A stretch of DNA of 64,000 nt from Druceiella hillmani (Eukaryota; Arthropoda; Insecta; Lepidoptera; Hepialidae), in the NCBI GenBank assembly GCA_039881145.1, contig JAYKKI010000008.1, positions 28,688,501 through 28,752,500 of the forward strand, given 5' to 3'. Below, in pieces: positions 39,701 through 51,128 of the stretch (position 1 is its first letter; the number at the start of each line of letters is the position of its first letter). Made by a program: the position numbers and the translations under genes. The notes below the pieces were generated by a model, which worked only from the letters and a program-made list of their open reading frames with translations, had not been told where the DNA came from and searched no databases.

Positions 39701-41520
39701 GTTTATCGACGCTTTCACGTAATTTCATAATAGAGTACATTCAACACAGTCTAATATTTTAGTACAAAAACATAACGCAACATAACAATTCCTATGATGT
39801 TGCTGTTTGAGGTGGAACACAAGAAACGCATAAATATTTTTATCTTTAACAACGTAAAGTATGTAGTTATTTTCTTATAAGTTTTATTACATTTTTCATT
39901 AATTTTAAGGTACTGGGGTTCCTTTGTTGATATTTTACTATTTGTACTTTTATCAAAATTATGATAGTATTACGTTAGCATCCAGGAGGGAGTTAATAAA
40001 TTTAAGGAAAGAAGGATATTTTGTGTGGAAACGTTCGCATCACAAGGGAGTCTGTGTGCATGTATGTATGTACGTACGTACTTATATACGTACGAACATA
40101 TGTATTCTTTCAAAGGCTTATAAAGAATAAAAGAAGCAGCTGATTGATTAAGGACTTTTTTATTTAATTGTACTTAGCGGGATGAAAAAAACGATAAGAT
40201 TCCGTGCTCGGAAAACTATTTTGCCCTTCAGTTATGCCACCGAAAATTTAGTCTATGTCCTATAAAAACAAAGAAAAACTAATTGAACTGCAACCGTATT
40301 TCAAATAGATGGTAACCATTGTTTATAGTTTTAAACGGAAAAGTATTTCCGGGGTTAAAGACAAGAAACTTATTTTTTTCTGTATATTAGAAGTTATTAG
40401 CAGGCCACGCGCGTACAGTAGAGAAAGATGAATTTCGCATTAATACCATTGCTATGGTTACGTTGTTTCATAGCTTAGATTCTACAGGCTTTCCATTTTC
40501 GTTATAACTTAGATATGTCTGTCGTCCTTGATGCGAAATCGTTTAACTATATTTGTGATATAAAACTAGTTTAGTTGATTTAATATTAAATTTCGACTGT
40601 CTCACATTTTTATTAGCGTGGTTCAAACATTACCCCATTTTTATGAAAGTTTTGTGTGGCAGAATTTTCAGCACCGCTAGCAGATCCCTTGTTTTTTTTT
40701 ATTTTAACTTATTACCGAAATTATACTTCCATTACTTTTAAATATTTATTATTTTCATTGATAAAATCACACAAAGATTCTTTTACAATATGTACGTAAA
40801 TAATGAATGATGTTTATGTGACAGTTATATATTTTCGTAAAATTTAAGTATTGTTTATTTTCGGATATTGTCAGAGTAATTTAGCCCGTGTAGTGTTTAA
40901 TACTTGATTGCGTTTCGATTTTGAATCATAGCTTAACAACATTTTAGTGAAAAAGCGGCAATAAAATTTTTTAACTTTCTCAGAAGCAAGATTGCCAAGA
41001 TTTCTTCTGCAGTTGTTATCGGTTTTGAAAAGAAAGGAATTCAAGTAATTAGTGAATGCTCCATTTTGCCTATAAGTTTTTAGTAGTTAACATTATATAG
41101 ATTGGATCTTTCGTGACATTTGCGCATAAATTTAGTATTTAGTATTCTCTAATGTATCACAAACATACGACAGTGTCTTTAGAGATTTGAATTAACTCAG
41201 ATACTAACTTTAATTACTAAAGTCACTTCGGAATTTGCATAGAAATCGTTCAATAGCACATGAATATTCAATTGAATCTATTTTGGAATCTCGTCACGCA
41301 ATGCCAATTAGCTTAATTAATGGTGTTTAACAAGGAAATAATACACATGCATGGTAACTATACATAAAGCATTTCGCTGTATTTTCAGCGCATTTCTGGC
41401 AATATCCGTATGCAATATAAGCGTATTTTTGTCTAATCCCTTTCTTCGTCATTAAGAGTTAAACATATACGAAATAGTGTTAAATTTGCTACAATAAGGT
41501 TTCGTCACTATAGAACTTAC
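36740..41520. other. Block Y1, 3' part, no gene seen
   Basis: Aligns with about 58,900-62,455 in Y2. Anchors are 37,160-37,250 against 59,145-59,230, 37,600-37,700 against 59,620-59,720, 38,150-38,200 against 60,045-60,100, 38,380-38,450 against 60,300-60,375, and 39,600-39,670 against 61,605-61,680 ('GACCCACATTT(C/T)CGGGATTA' kept). Open frames at 37,600-37,836 and 39,924-40,130 are not preserved in Y2. No coding claim. Confidence 0.6.
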
Positions 41521-41565
41521 TTATATATATATATATATATATGTGTGTATATATATACAAATATT

Positions 41566-41620
<55 letters not shown>

Positions 41621-41636
41621 GAGTATATATATATAC
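41521..41636. repeat. (TA)n microsatellite with TGTG interruptions
   Basis: A composite TA array interrupted by TGTGTATATA and CAAATATTTATG steps. Confidence 0.95.
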
Positions 41637-42569
41637 ATTCAAGGTCTTGTACTGAATTTTACACGATATAAAAATTAAAAGCTCAAAAAGATAATTATTT
41701 TGTTTCTATTTTCTTCTTTCTTCTTTTGTTAAATATTTTTCTGTGAACATGTCATTTATGAAATAAAATGATCGTGAGAAGTCCATAAATATTGAACTCA
41801 GGTGATACAAGAATAAAAATGGCACTTTTATCTCCATAAAAAACGAAAAAATAATCAAGATTTTTTTTATTAAAATGAAGTTATTTTCCATAATAATTTG
41901 TAAATGCTATTGCCACAGGTTCGACAAGGTCTTCAATAAAGGACATGTCAAATTCATAAAGAAAGGAAAAGTCATTAATTTTTACAGAAACACCGGACGA
42001 ACATCACTCTCAGTTAATTCTTCATTTGATTTTCTATAGGTAATGGATACACATCTAAAAAGCGACAGATATTGATTATGCTCTGTAACCGTTTCTAAAC
42101 AGTGATCATTTTATCAATTCTAAAAAGATATAACATATGTGCATTTCTTAATCGCTCGTCAGTTACTTTCTTAATTTAAAGGTTTTTGTTGCGCTTTCAC
42201 TCGTATAACCCGAATAATTTGATTTGACGTAGTGATAATATCACCTTTTAAACTTTTTTTATTTATACAGTAAAGAAGCTAATAAATTAATATCTTTAAT
42301 TATTAGGTAACGAAATAATAAATATAATACGTAACAGTATTTTAACCACTCACGTTTAATCGTGCTTAAACTCTGTCTTTGTTATACTATGCCATGAATC
42401 TTGCTGAAGCTAATGTATTTTCGGTTGCCGCTGAAATTTTATGTCCTTATTTATTTCTATTTTTTGAAGTCAATGTGTTATTCTATTATAAAATGAAGTT
42501 AAATAAGTTTCGTTAATGTTTGTCTAGTATCTTCCGGGTTAAAGCTGTATAAATATTTAAATATAAAAG

Positions 42570-42584
42570 TATATGCACACACAT

Positions 42585-42638
<54 letters not shown>
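42570..42638. repeat. (CA)n/(TA)n microsatellite
   Basis: (CA)n from about 42,572 passing into (TA)n at about 42,605. Confidence 0.95.
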
Positions 42639-42640
<2 letters not shown>

Positions 42641-42829
42641 CAAAATGAAACAAGTTGTGAAAATCCACTTCGTCTTAAAACAATGTGACCGCGATCTAAC
42701 AGGTGATTTACTGAAAAGGTTGCTCAAAGAATCTTATTAAATCTGAGCGACACGTATTTACTAAAAGTATGATTAAATTTGATTTAACCGTTTGTGGAAA
42801 TTGACAAATGAACGTTAATTAAAATCTAA

Positions 42830-43570
42830 TTTAAAAATAAAATTTCATTAACATTTCGAGAAAGAAATCGAATCAAATATCATCTATTCGGACTTAAGAC
42901 AAATTAGAACAAGTGTCTCACAAGGAAGTATACTGGGTCCGGTGTTGTACGTTTTGTATAAGAGAGACATTCCTATACTAGAAAATTATACTATTGCCTT
43001 GCGGATGTCCCTGTCATTCTACCAGCAAGAAACCCGTGAAAGGCGAATATCAAACTCCAAGTAGCAGTTAACCTAATTCATGAATGGACTAGTAAATGGA
43101 AAATCATGCCCAACTAGACTATATTCATTACATCAACAATCCGTTCATATCAATAGTACCAATAAAATAACACAAATTTCCCGATTCCATTATACAAAGA
43201 TTCCCGTTAAAATTAACAATAGACAAATACCAAAATGCAGTTACTACGCTGCTGCATTGGAAGCCAAACTGGACTAGAAGGTACGCGTCAAGGAAAAACA
43301 GAAGAACACGGCATAAGATACAATAATGTACTGGATGATTGGAAGAAACTCCACTCAGTCCATACACAGCAAGCTTTTACTTTACAAGCAAATAATGAGA
43401 CCTGTATGGACTTATGGCAGTCAACTCTGAGGCTGTACCAGGTCAAGAAATATCACGATATTACAGACAATCCAGGACAAAGTACTGGAGAACTTTGAGA
43501 ACGCTCCTCCGTACGTGAGAAACCTCCATCGGAACTTTAACCTGGAAAATGAAAAAAAAGGAAAATGTTT
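42830..43570 (+). pseudogene. Jockey-like non-LTR reverse transcriptase relic
   Basis: Reads 'RTSVSQGSILGPVLYVLY' from about 42,908, the conserved (V)PQGSVLGPLLY block of non-LTR reverse transcriptases. The catalytic (F/Y)ADD box follows after a frameshift as 'LADVPVILPAR' (about 42,998), so the second aspartate is lost. Further on, 'LIHEWTSKWKI' appears in the frame from about 43,070, then a fragment resembling 'KAKKKQ', then a variant of 'YKQIMRPVWTYGSQLWG' spread over two frames (about 43,380-43,430). Stops and frameshifts are frequent. The fragment corresponds to the middle and end of the RT. The endonuclease half is missing. It sits in the spacer between Y1 and X copy D. Confidence 0.85.
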
Positions 43571-43689
43571 TACCTGTTAGGTACGACTAAAACATATACC
43601 GAGAGGATTCTATATACGTTTAGGCTTATATATGAAAGTATTATTTTTCACTACGTAAATAAGTAAATGTTTACTAGAAAACCTACCTA

Positions 43690-43990
43690 ATATATCCCTC
43701 AAAAAAAGTTTCTAAATTTAAAAAAAACTACGGGATTTTGGATTAATGGCATAATTTTTTGATAAATTTTAGATAAACTTTTAGTGAAGCTGTTTTTTTT
43801 TTCATAATTTTGACTTCAGTAGATTTTGAGATGTATGCGAATTAACATGCTTTATAATTACGTAAATTTTGGATGTCTAAATAGAGAAGTTTTTAATAAA
43901 AACTGACCGACATATGGACAAATGGTTACGTGAGTGATTATTATAAAGATTCCATATTTTTCTTTTGAGTTATGGAACACTAAAATAAGC
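43690..43990 (+). mobile_element. Degenerate lepidopteran-type dispersed repeat
   Basis: Its tail 'CTTTTGAGTTATGGAACAC' then TAAAATAAG, preceded by 'ACTGACCGACATATGGACAA', matches the decayed terminus seen at 5,700-6,130 and 57,180-57,365. The start, near 'ACTACGGGATTTTGGATTA' (about 43,728), also resembles the family. It directly follows the RT relic. Confidence 0.55.
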
Positions 43991-43999
43991 AAATTTAGA

Positions 44000-44640
44000 A
44001 AGTAAACTTAAATTTCATTTTCCAACTGTATTCTTAGTTACAAAAATAAAATTTAACTTTTGTTTATTATTTCTAAATTTAATTATTTAGTGAAAATAGC
44101 GTTGAAATTTTTAGATTTCAACTGTATGCAAATATTGATATCATCCCAATGTTTATTTAAAGCCGTTTTAATTTTTGTTTGTAATTTTTTATTTTTAATG
44201 AAAATAAATGGTTTTCAATATATTCGTCTCCGTATATCCATATCAGTCTGGTTCAGCAAACACGAGTTACAATTATGTTGACGTAGCTTGTGGTAATATT
44301 GATATAAGCTTTAATTGGACTGAAGTTAAATCAAACAAGTTAAATATTATCAGCAAATATTAGTAGACTAGATTAAATCTTGCTAAAATTGGAAACTCAA
44401 ATATTTCTCGTAAACGCCTCTTTAGAAATAATTTATTTTTATTATTTTGTATTCTCTATGTAGGGCCTAGTTCTACTGACTCAATTAATGTAATGATATC
44501 GTATTCAAATTACATTTTAAACACGATATATCTCGATAATTACCCGAAATATAGTTTCACATTGAGTCTCTCGCATACTCACGTACACTTACACTACTTC
44601 AGTTTATATAATTACATAAAACATGTACATTTTAATCGTT
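44000..44640. other. Gene-free stretch in the spacer
   Basis: No gene or RNA gene recognised. A 73-codon plus-strand frame at 44,060-44,281 shows no domain. Confidence 0.4.
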
Positions 44641-44702
44641 ACGGCAGCTGTGAATAACTTGCTAGCACCGGCACCAGTCCGGTGCTGGCGCGGTGCTGCC
44701 TA
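44640..44702. repeat. GC-rich CGGCAC-type patch with palindrome
   Basis: GC-rich island including 'GCACCGGCACCAGTCCGGTG' followed by CTGGCGCGGTGC. 'GCACCGG' and 'CCGGTGC' form an inverted repeat. It resembles the insertion at 16,997-17,140. Confidence 0.6.
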
Positions 44703-44984
44703 GTATAAAAACGCGATCATATAGATTTCATACATTTTTGCTTCCGCTGCTGTCTTGTCGTAGTGCTCTTCGATGAAATTGTTAGTCAATGCTTTTTACA
44801 TTTTCTAATTTTAGTCAGGTTTAGAGTCAGATAAAGTTTGCCAGCGGAAAATACGTTAAACGTGTCTTATTTCCGTATTCCCTTCTGTGTTTCCGAAAAA
44901 AGGTGGTGATTAGCATTAAGGATATCCTGAGCGTATTAAAGGGCATTGCATACTAGTAACTTTTCAATATTGCTCGCTGGAATT

Positions 44985-45018
44985 GTAGGATGCATATAAT
45001 ACCATATATGCATCCTAC
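44985..45018. repeat. Short hairpin
   Basis: GTAGGATGCATATA is followed, after a short spacer, by its reverse complement (ending CATCCTAC at 45,018). Confidence 0.8.
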
Positions 45019-45182
45019 CATTCGCATATGCATACTTAGAATTTCCATCCGCGTTTTATTAAAGTGGTAATGTTAGGTAAAGTTAAAAAAATTATGTTTT
45101 TTTCATTATATGATTTAGTTACTGTTTCTTATTCGCTCCTTTAAATTTATTCACTCATCAAAATGTAACCTAGTATATAAAT

Positions 45183-45191
45183 ATACACACA

Positions 45192-45245
<54 letters not shown>
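45183..45245. repeat. (TA)n microsatellite
   Basis: TA array of about 60 bp bounded by ACACA steps. Confidence 0.95.
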
Positions 45246-45248
<3 letters not shown>

Positions 45249-46389
45249 GAACGTCCGAGAACATTACAATTTCAGTGCATTGTGTCCAGGCGAAAATTTG
45301 TGAAAAAGGTGAAATAGAGAGGGACAATATTCCTATGATATCTATCACCATTTCAGGGTTAAAAATTAGATCAAATAATATTATACCGATAATAATATAT
45401 ACAAAAAAATATTATACCGTTAAATCTTCATTTTGCTATTTCAGCGGAAGATGTAATTTTCTTATTATAAACTTAAAATAATGACGTCAATTAAGGATTA
45501 CAAAATAGTAAAAGAAATTTATAATAGAATTATCAGGTTGACAATTCACCATGAAAGTGTCCAACTCATCTTTAACTACATAACAAGGGTTCGGTTCCGC
45601 CACCTCATTATTATGAAGAATTTTGTTCGAATTATTCGTTATAATAACACGTTGGTCTAACTTTTGAAGTGGAAAATTAATATGGTAGGTGAAAAATGTA
45701 CTTCTATTTGTTTTTAAGTGAATGTTTGTACTTAAATACAGATAATTATTTCGATTTTTTGTGGCAGAATACAAAGTTTGTTATATCAGTACCAGCGGTT
45801 ATCAAATTAAACATGTAAATGATTTGTTACTTTTTATCTGGTGTTACGTTATTTCAACTTGTAGCATTAAAGAGTACTCTGTGTTTCCACAAACACGTTT
45901 GACACGCTTGTGCGTTTTATATGTTTAAATACTTTCATATTTCTACTAATATTTCATAGGGATTTTCGGGAATATAGTAAAGAAAATTTAAAATAGTTTG
46001 AATATTTTAAGATATATATTAGGTCCTTTTATTTGTATATAGGAAACCATAAATATGTATTAAATTTTTCACGACTTCAAGAAATTGCGTTTTTAAGAGT
46101 TTTGCTACTTGACTTTAGTAGTATGTGCTATTCAAATAGATAATAGGTTTACTGTACTTTATTACAACATATTTAAACTTTTATATGTATGTATAAGTCC
46201 ATATCAGAATGGATAGGTATTCGTTTTAAATTCCACTTATCAAGTTCTTTATAATAAAACTATTATAAAATATATGAAATATTTAACTTAGATAAAGTTA
46301 TTCCTTTACTGAGCCACAAGCATGAATATATTATACAAGCGAACTTTTTATTAAATCGTTTATTATTAAGAGTAAATAACCTTGAAACA

Positions 46390-46815
46390 ATAAATGACAT
46401 TGAAAAGTAGATTTAACATTGAAACCCTCTTTTCTTTCCGGTTTGAATTGAAAACGTAATTCGAAACTTAAATTGAAAATTCAGTCGGCCAAAAAAGCTA
46501 CCACCAGCACCTTTTATATCTTCATAAACCTAAGTCAGTCATTGAAAACGATATTAATGAATAAAGAGGGTTGGATCAAGTTTAGAGTTTATCGACCGGG
46601 ACTACGTTTTGCTTCCATCATGTAGCCCTCGAATAAAGACCGCGTCTTCCAAATGAATATTTTATCTAACGTGTTCCTTTAGGATATTGTTGGTCGTTTT
46701 TTCGTCATAAATGCAAAAGGGTTGGGTAATATAATTTACGAAATATGTATGGAGACACCAACATAACGTAGGATCTTGTATCATATATGTGAATAATGAA
46801 TAAGGACACAATGAA
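46390..46815. repeat. X core block, copy D
   Basis: Homolog of 3,085-3,590, 10,235-10,700 and 17,335-17,800. Includes 'ACATTGAAACCCTCTTTTCT' (identical to B and C over that run) and 'TTTATCGACCGGGACTACG'. Confidence 0.8.
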
Positions 46816-47399
46816 AAGTTTCTTCAGCAAATCCGCTATTATTAACTTAATACAATTGGAACTGTGATCTTTAGTAGCAGGACCTCCAACAAAATTATTT
46901 CTGATAATTAGACCAAAATGATGTCTCCTGAAATTTGTTTCAAAATTTAAAAAATTGATAATAACATGATATAATATTGCGTGTTTGAAAGACATGGCAC
47001 CATTTTAATAACATTATTATAGCATGCATCCAATGTAATGCTGATATTTGTTAATGGCTACCAGTACTTAAAACTTTGATTTGATTTTAACGCCATATTG
47101 TTTAGTGCATATGTAAGGGTTTTAAAGTTTTTTAATGAAAATATTTATTGTTAAACAATTTACCGTAAATAGAGTAAAAATTTTCTAAAATACACTTAGA
47201 ATAATTACTAACCAAAAAAGTCAGTTAATCTTCACCAGGTGACGACTTAATACTGTTACTAGAATATAACTCAAGAAACAGTAGCCAGTGACAATATTTG
47301 ATGTGTAAATTTCTTATCACAAAAAAAGGAACTAAGTCTCCAACTCTACGTTTGTTGGCTTTACTAATCAGAAAGGAACACATGAAAAAGGATATCCTG

Positions 47400-47498
47400 A
47401 ATATATTTGGCGTTAATTTTGCAGAAATTCATTATTGATTTCATTATGAAATTCATTACGAAATTTCATTTAATTAAATAAAATGTCATTTAATTGTG
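47400..47498. mobile_element. Internally deleted member of the hammerhead-like family
   Basis: Starts AATATATTTGGCGTTAATTT and ends CATTTAATTGTG, like the copies at 34.0 and 50.8 kb, but the central ribozyme-like part is gone. Flanked by a direct repeat of about 15 bp, (G)AAAAAGGATATCCTG at 47,384-47,399 and GAAAAGGATATCCTG at 47,499-47,513, differing by one A. Confidence 0.75.
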
Positions 47499-49394
47499 GA
47501 AAAGGATATCCTGCTATTTCTTTTTCCTCATCTTTATTTTACATGGTTGATCACTTTAAGTAGTGCTAGCCGTCTTGTATCTTCGCTGTAGAAATATATA
47601 ATTCGCATTGTTTCATGTAAAGCAGGTCGTTTCCATTCTAATAGTATTTCATATTTATGGTACGACCTGTACCGTATAGCAATTATGTATGTCGTAGTCT
47701 AACTCTGCTATTCAAGTCGCAGTGTAGAGGAATGATACTATTCTTTATATATGTATAAAATATAAAGTCATTCAACGATATTATAAACAACACGAACTTA
47801 ATAGTATATGGAAATATATCATTAATTTCGTATTGTTAGAAGTGAGTAGAGTGTTATAGTTCTTATTTATTAGATAGTTTTCCTGCAGAGTTTTAAACAA
47901 AATTACGTCTATACAAGAATCAAAAAAGTCAAGATAGGTAAATACATCGGAAACAATCAATAAACATTTGAAAAAATTAAATATAAAACAAAATAATGTC
48001 AATAGTAAAATTTAAAATTTATGTAAATATGGATATATCTATAAAATGCAGTTTATATACTGCGTAAAAATGTAGTTATGGTCATTAGTTAAACGTTATC
48101 TTCAAAATAACAATTTTATTTGAACGATAAATTTACGTATAAACATAAGCCATTATTAATATCACTGTGTTATTAAAACGCCCCTTTGAACATAGCTTTG
48201 GTTCAAAACTCCATATCTTTTGGTAAAGTTATCAAGTAGTTAATATAAATTGATGATAAAGTAATTTACCTAAACATCAGTAGTTACACACTAATAACAG
48301 GTGAATAAGATTAAACAATATTTTTATAGCTTAACGTTTAAATTAAAAATACATCGCAAAGAGTTTGACGCATATTACACTCTATGTACCTCTTTAAGTA
48401 CTTACTATGTGTTGTTTACGTGGTAAGGAAAGCAAAAGAAATTAAAATCAGTACACTGCTGTTCTGGTATATTTTTCTGCATAATTTTCACAGAAATTTC
48501 AATCAATGCTAGATCTCTCATAACCAGTAGGCCGTTATATTCAAATAACAAAATTATAATTTTCAAATCGTTTAACAGTAATTTGACTGGAATGAAAAAG
48601 AGCAAGGAATAAAAATTATTATTTTTTCTTGAATTCTGCGACTTAAGGATAAAATTTCATAAAATAAAACAAATATCGCATAATAATTGTTTTGTCTCTT
48701 CCTAGGAAATTTCCCGTTGCGATAGAAATTTTTTTTCCATAAAGTAATATCAAATCTTCAAACTATAATGGGCGGCAACGCTTACGACTGCGCCCCTACT
48801 CACTGCACCTCTCACCTCTTAACAAGTAATCAATAAAAGTACAATGCGTTGTGCTACAAGTATTTTCTGTATATTAGGCTAATGAATTAACTATTAAGTT
48901 AATGCATATTTCTTATTTTTGTTTGCAAGAAAATTATATAAGTAATTTTTTTGGAAAACCCCACAATTGGAATTACATGGAAAATAAAAATATCCATGAA
49001 CATTTAACACTGAGATTTCTTTCATTAAACTAACAGCTTATGTCGAATACACTCGTTATATATGAGAATAATTATTTTGTCATTATGATTATGTTTTCAC
49101 TTCTTATACGAACAAATATTTCTGATGTTCATAAATTAAAATTATTGACGTAAAATATAAGATGTTACGGCCCAATAACTTAACGCTCGATCATATTGAT
49201 ATAATATCGAATTAGAAATTGTCATTATTTCTACAAAATAAACGTTAATCAGGTTGGCGCGGAGACAAAGATAATCGACAGTCACAATATGGTACACAGA
49301 TAGCACTTACAGTTCGTTGACTCAAAATTTTATTCTGTACCTATATAGGTAGAATTGAATTACTTATTGTTTGGTTAAAACTAGATAATTGAGA

Positions 49395-49450
49395 AGATGC
49401 ATGCTCCTCAGTTGCATCATCCTGCACCGCAGATGCATCATCTTGCAGTT
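49395..49450. repeat. Imperfect GCATCATC tandem/palindromic patch
   Basis: Two near-copies of 'GTTGCATCATCCTGCA' and 'GATGCATCATCTTGCA' about 22 bp apart, with an internal GATGCATC palindrome. The corresponding stretch of C (about 20,330-20,360) lacks it. Confidence 0.6.
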
Positions 49451-49662
49451 GGAATTATGTTAAATTAAATACCATTCACATTGCGCAATTAGTAAAATTA
49501 TCTTTTGTTTTCATCCAACAGTAATTAGGATTTTAATTTAATGTATTGATAATTTAGGTCTTTTAATACCTTTTTGTAAATGACTTACTTTTTAACGTGA
49601 GTTGACTTCTATTTTTTAGCGAATTTTGACTTAGAAAACTACGCTATTGAAGTCACTCCGAT

Positions 49663-49722
49663 GTACTAATATAGAAATATAGCGACATTTTCAAAAATGT
49701 CGCTGTATTTCTATATTAGTAC
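49663..49722. repeat. Near-perfect hairpin at a paralogy breakpoint
   Basis: A left arm beginning GTACTAATATAGAAATA and a right arm ending TATTTCTATATTAGTAC are complementary over about 28 bp with one mismatch and a very short loop. Homology to copy C ends directly to the left. Confidence 0.9.
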
Positions 49723-50881
49723 GACCACCATGCGTTTAAAAATTAATAAAAAATGCCATACTTAAATTAACGTTGGAAATTTATATTACAATTGATATAG
49801 AGTAAGGTAAAAATTAATATGAAGGTCCTAATAAGTCTATTTTGTTAACATTATCCTTTTGTCCTAATAGTTTACTTTAGTACAATTGTAATTTTATGTA
49901 TCTTTTAATCAATAATGCTTAATTTTCTTATTAAAATATATTTCACTACATAATAGCGTACATGCCACTTCCATTTTTTCTTTAAGGACATTGGTGGATT
50001 TTTTTATAATTGATATCGGAAACTTTATTCTTATATTGGCTACGATTAAAAGTGTCTAAATTAAATTGTGTTATTTGAAAGACTAGCGGGAAGAAAATTA
50101 CTGTAAATAAATCAAGAGCATTAATAGCTGGCGAGACTGTATCAGGTTTTGTGGAAGAAGTAATTTAATTTTTCAATGACCGAGCGATTTAGTACTTTAT
50201 GACGCCTATTATTTTGTACGCTGGCTCGATTGAAGAGACAGATAGACAGATTTAATGTCGACAAGGCTTATATATAATTTCTAAAATTATTATCCAGCAT
50301 TATCACCTATGTAAAAAACTTAGTCAAAATGTTCAGAGTTAATTGAATGACAAATAATTAACCACAATGATATTTAGTTTCAAGCGAAAATTTATGGCCA
50401 GATTAGAAAGTTATTTTTATGAATTATCATTTTTATTAACATAAAATATCTACTTATTATTTATACTTTTTTATAAATATGTAATAACTGGTGTCTATAG
50501 ACAAGTAATTATTATATGATTTATCAACTCTACTAAGTTCAGAATCTAAGTTTGTCCATATATGGTCTTAGGTTAAGTTCAGATCTTGCTCATCTATGCA
50601 TTAACTGTTACTGTTTTTTACGTTTGCAATTTTAAATTTTAAAAAATAAATTCGACTGGTTTCTGTTACCCAGAATTAATTCTTAATTATTATTTTCGAA
50701 AACCGTTAATAAACATCTTACTTTTTATAATATCTTACCCTTCTGTCATCTCATCGTCTCTTTTTCTCTTGTTTGTTTTAATTGTTGAATATATTTGGCG
50801 TTAATTTTGTAGAAATTCATTATTCACAATTAAATGAAACTACGTGATGTAGTATTATTTCTACTATCTTTAATTTCTTTA

Positions 50882-50923
50882 CCACGACCTAGGTTTCGTT
50901 GTATTACAACATCTTCAGGTGGG
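50882..50923 (-). ncRNA. Hammerhead-like motif, copy 1
   Basis: On the minus strand: CCCAC (stem I) then CTGAAGA, a stem II hairpin GTTGT-AAT-ACAAC, GAAA, a minimal stem III ACC-TA-GGT, C (cleavage position) and GTGG (stem I). It is identical to copies 2 and 3. There is one extra T between CTGAAGA and stem II compared with the textbook core. Confidence 0.5.
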
Positions 50924-50953
50924 ATATTAGCAAAGATGATTCTTTGCTAATAT

Positions 50954-50995
50954 CCCACCTGAAGATGTTGTAATACAACGAAACCTAGGTCGTGG
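50954..50995 (+). ncRNA. Hammerhead-like motif, copy 2
   Basis: Stem I 5' arm CCCAC 50,954-50,958; core CTGAAGA 50,959-50,965; extra T 50,966; stem II 50,967-50,979 (GTTGT/ACAAC); GAAA 50,980-50,983; stem III ACC-TA-GGT 50,983-50,990; expected cleavage after C 50,991; stem I 3' arm GTGG 50,992-50,995. Outer ATCTTT / AAAGAT could extend stem I. The type-I layout with a two- or three-pair stem III is what Penelope-like elements carry. Whether it cleaves is unknown. Confidence 0.55.
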
Positions 50996-51086
50996 TAAAG
51001 AAATTAAAGATAGTAGAAATAATACTACATCACGTAGTTTCATTTAATTGTGTTTTAATTGTACTTTGAAGAATCTTTGCTAATAT

Positions 51087-51128
51087 CCCACCTGAAGATG
51101 TTGTAATACAACGAAACCTAGGTCGTGG
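51087..51128 (+). ncRNA. Hammerhead-like motif, copy 3
   Basis: The same sequence and fold as copy 2, displaced by 133 bp; expected cleavage after C 51,124. Confidence 0.55.

Larger units (their letters stand above)
45480..49660 (+). repeat. X block, copy D
   Basis: Co-linear with copies A-C. 45,535-45,685 matches A (1,500-1,700), 46,390-46,815 is the X core block, 47,005-47,060 matches B 10,990 and C 18,085, 48,390-48,640 matches B 12,070-12,290 and C 19,390-19,620, and 49,250-49,560 matches C 20,170-20,520. It is more diverged than B is from C. Homology to C ends at about 49,660, exactly where a palindrome starts, and resumes as block Y at about 49,850. Confidence 0.8.

Noticed and set aside
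43080..43498. Three overlapping 65-87-codon frames as separate genes
   Set aside because: They are frameshifted fragments of one jockey-like reverse transcriptase relic.
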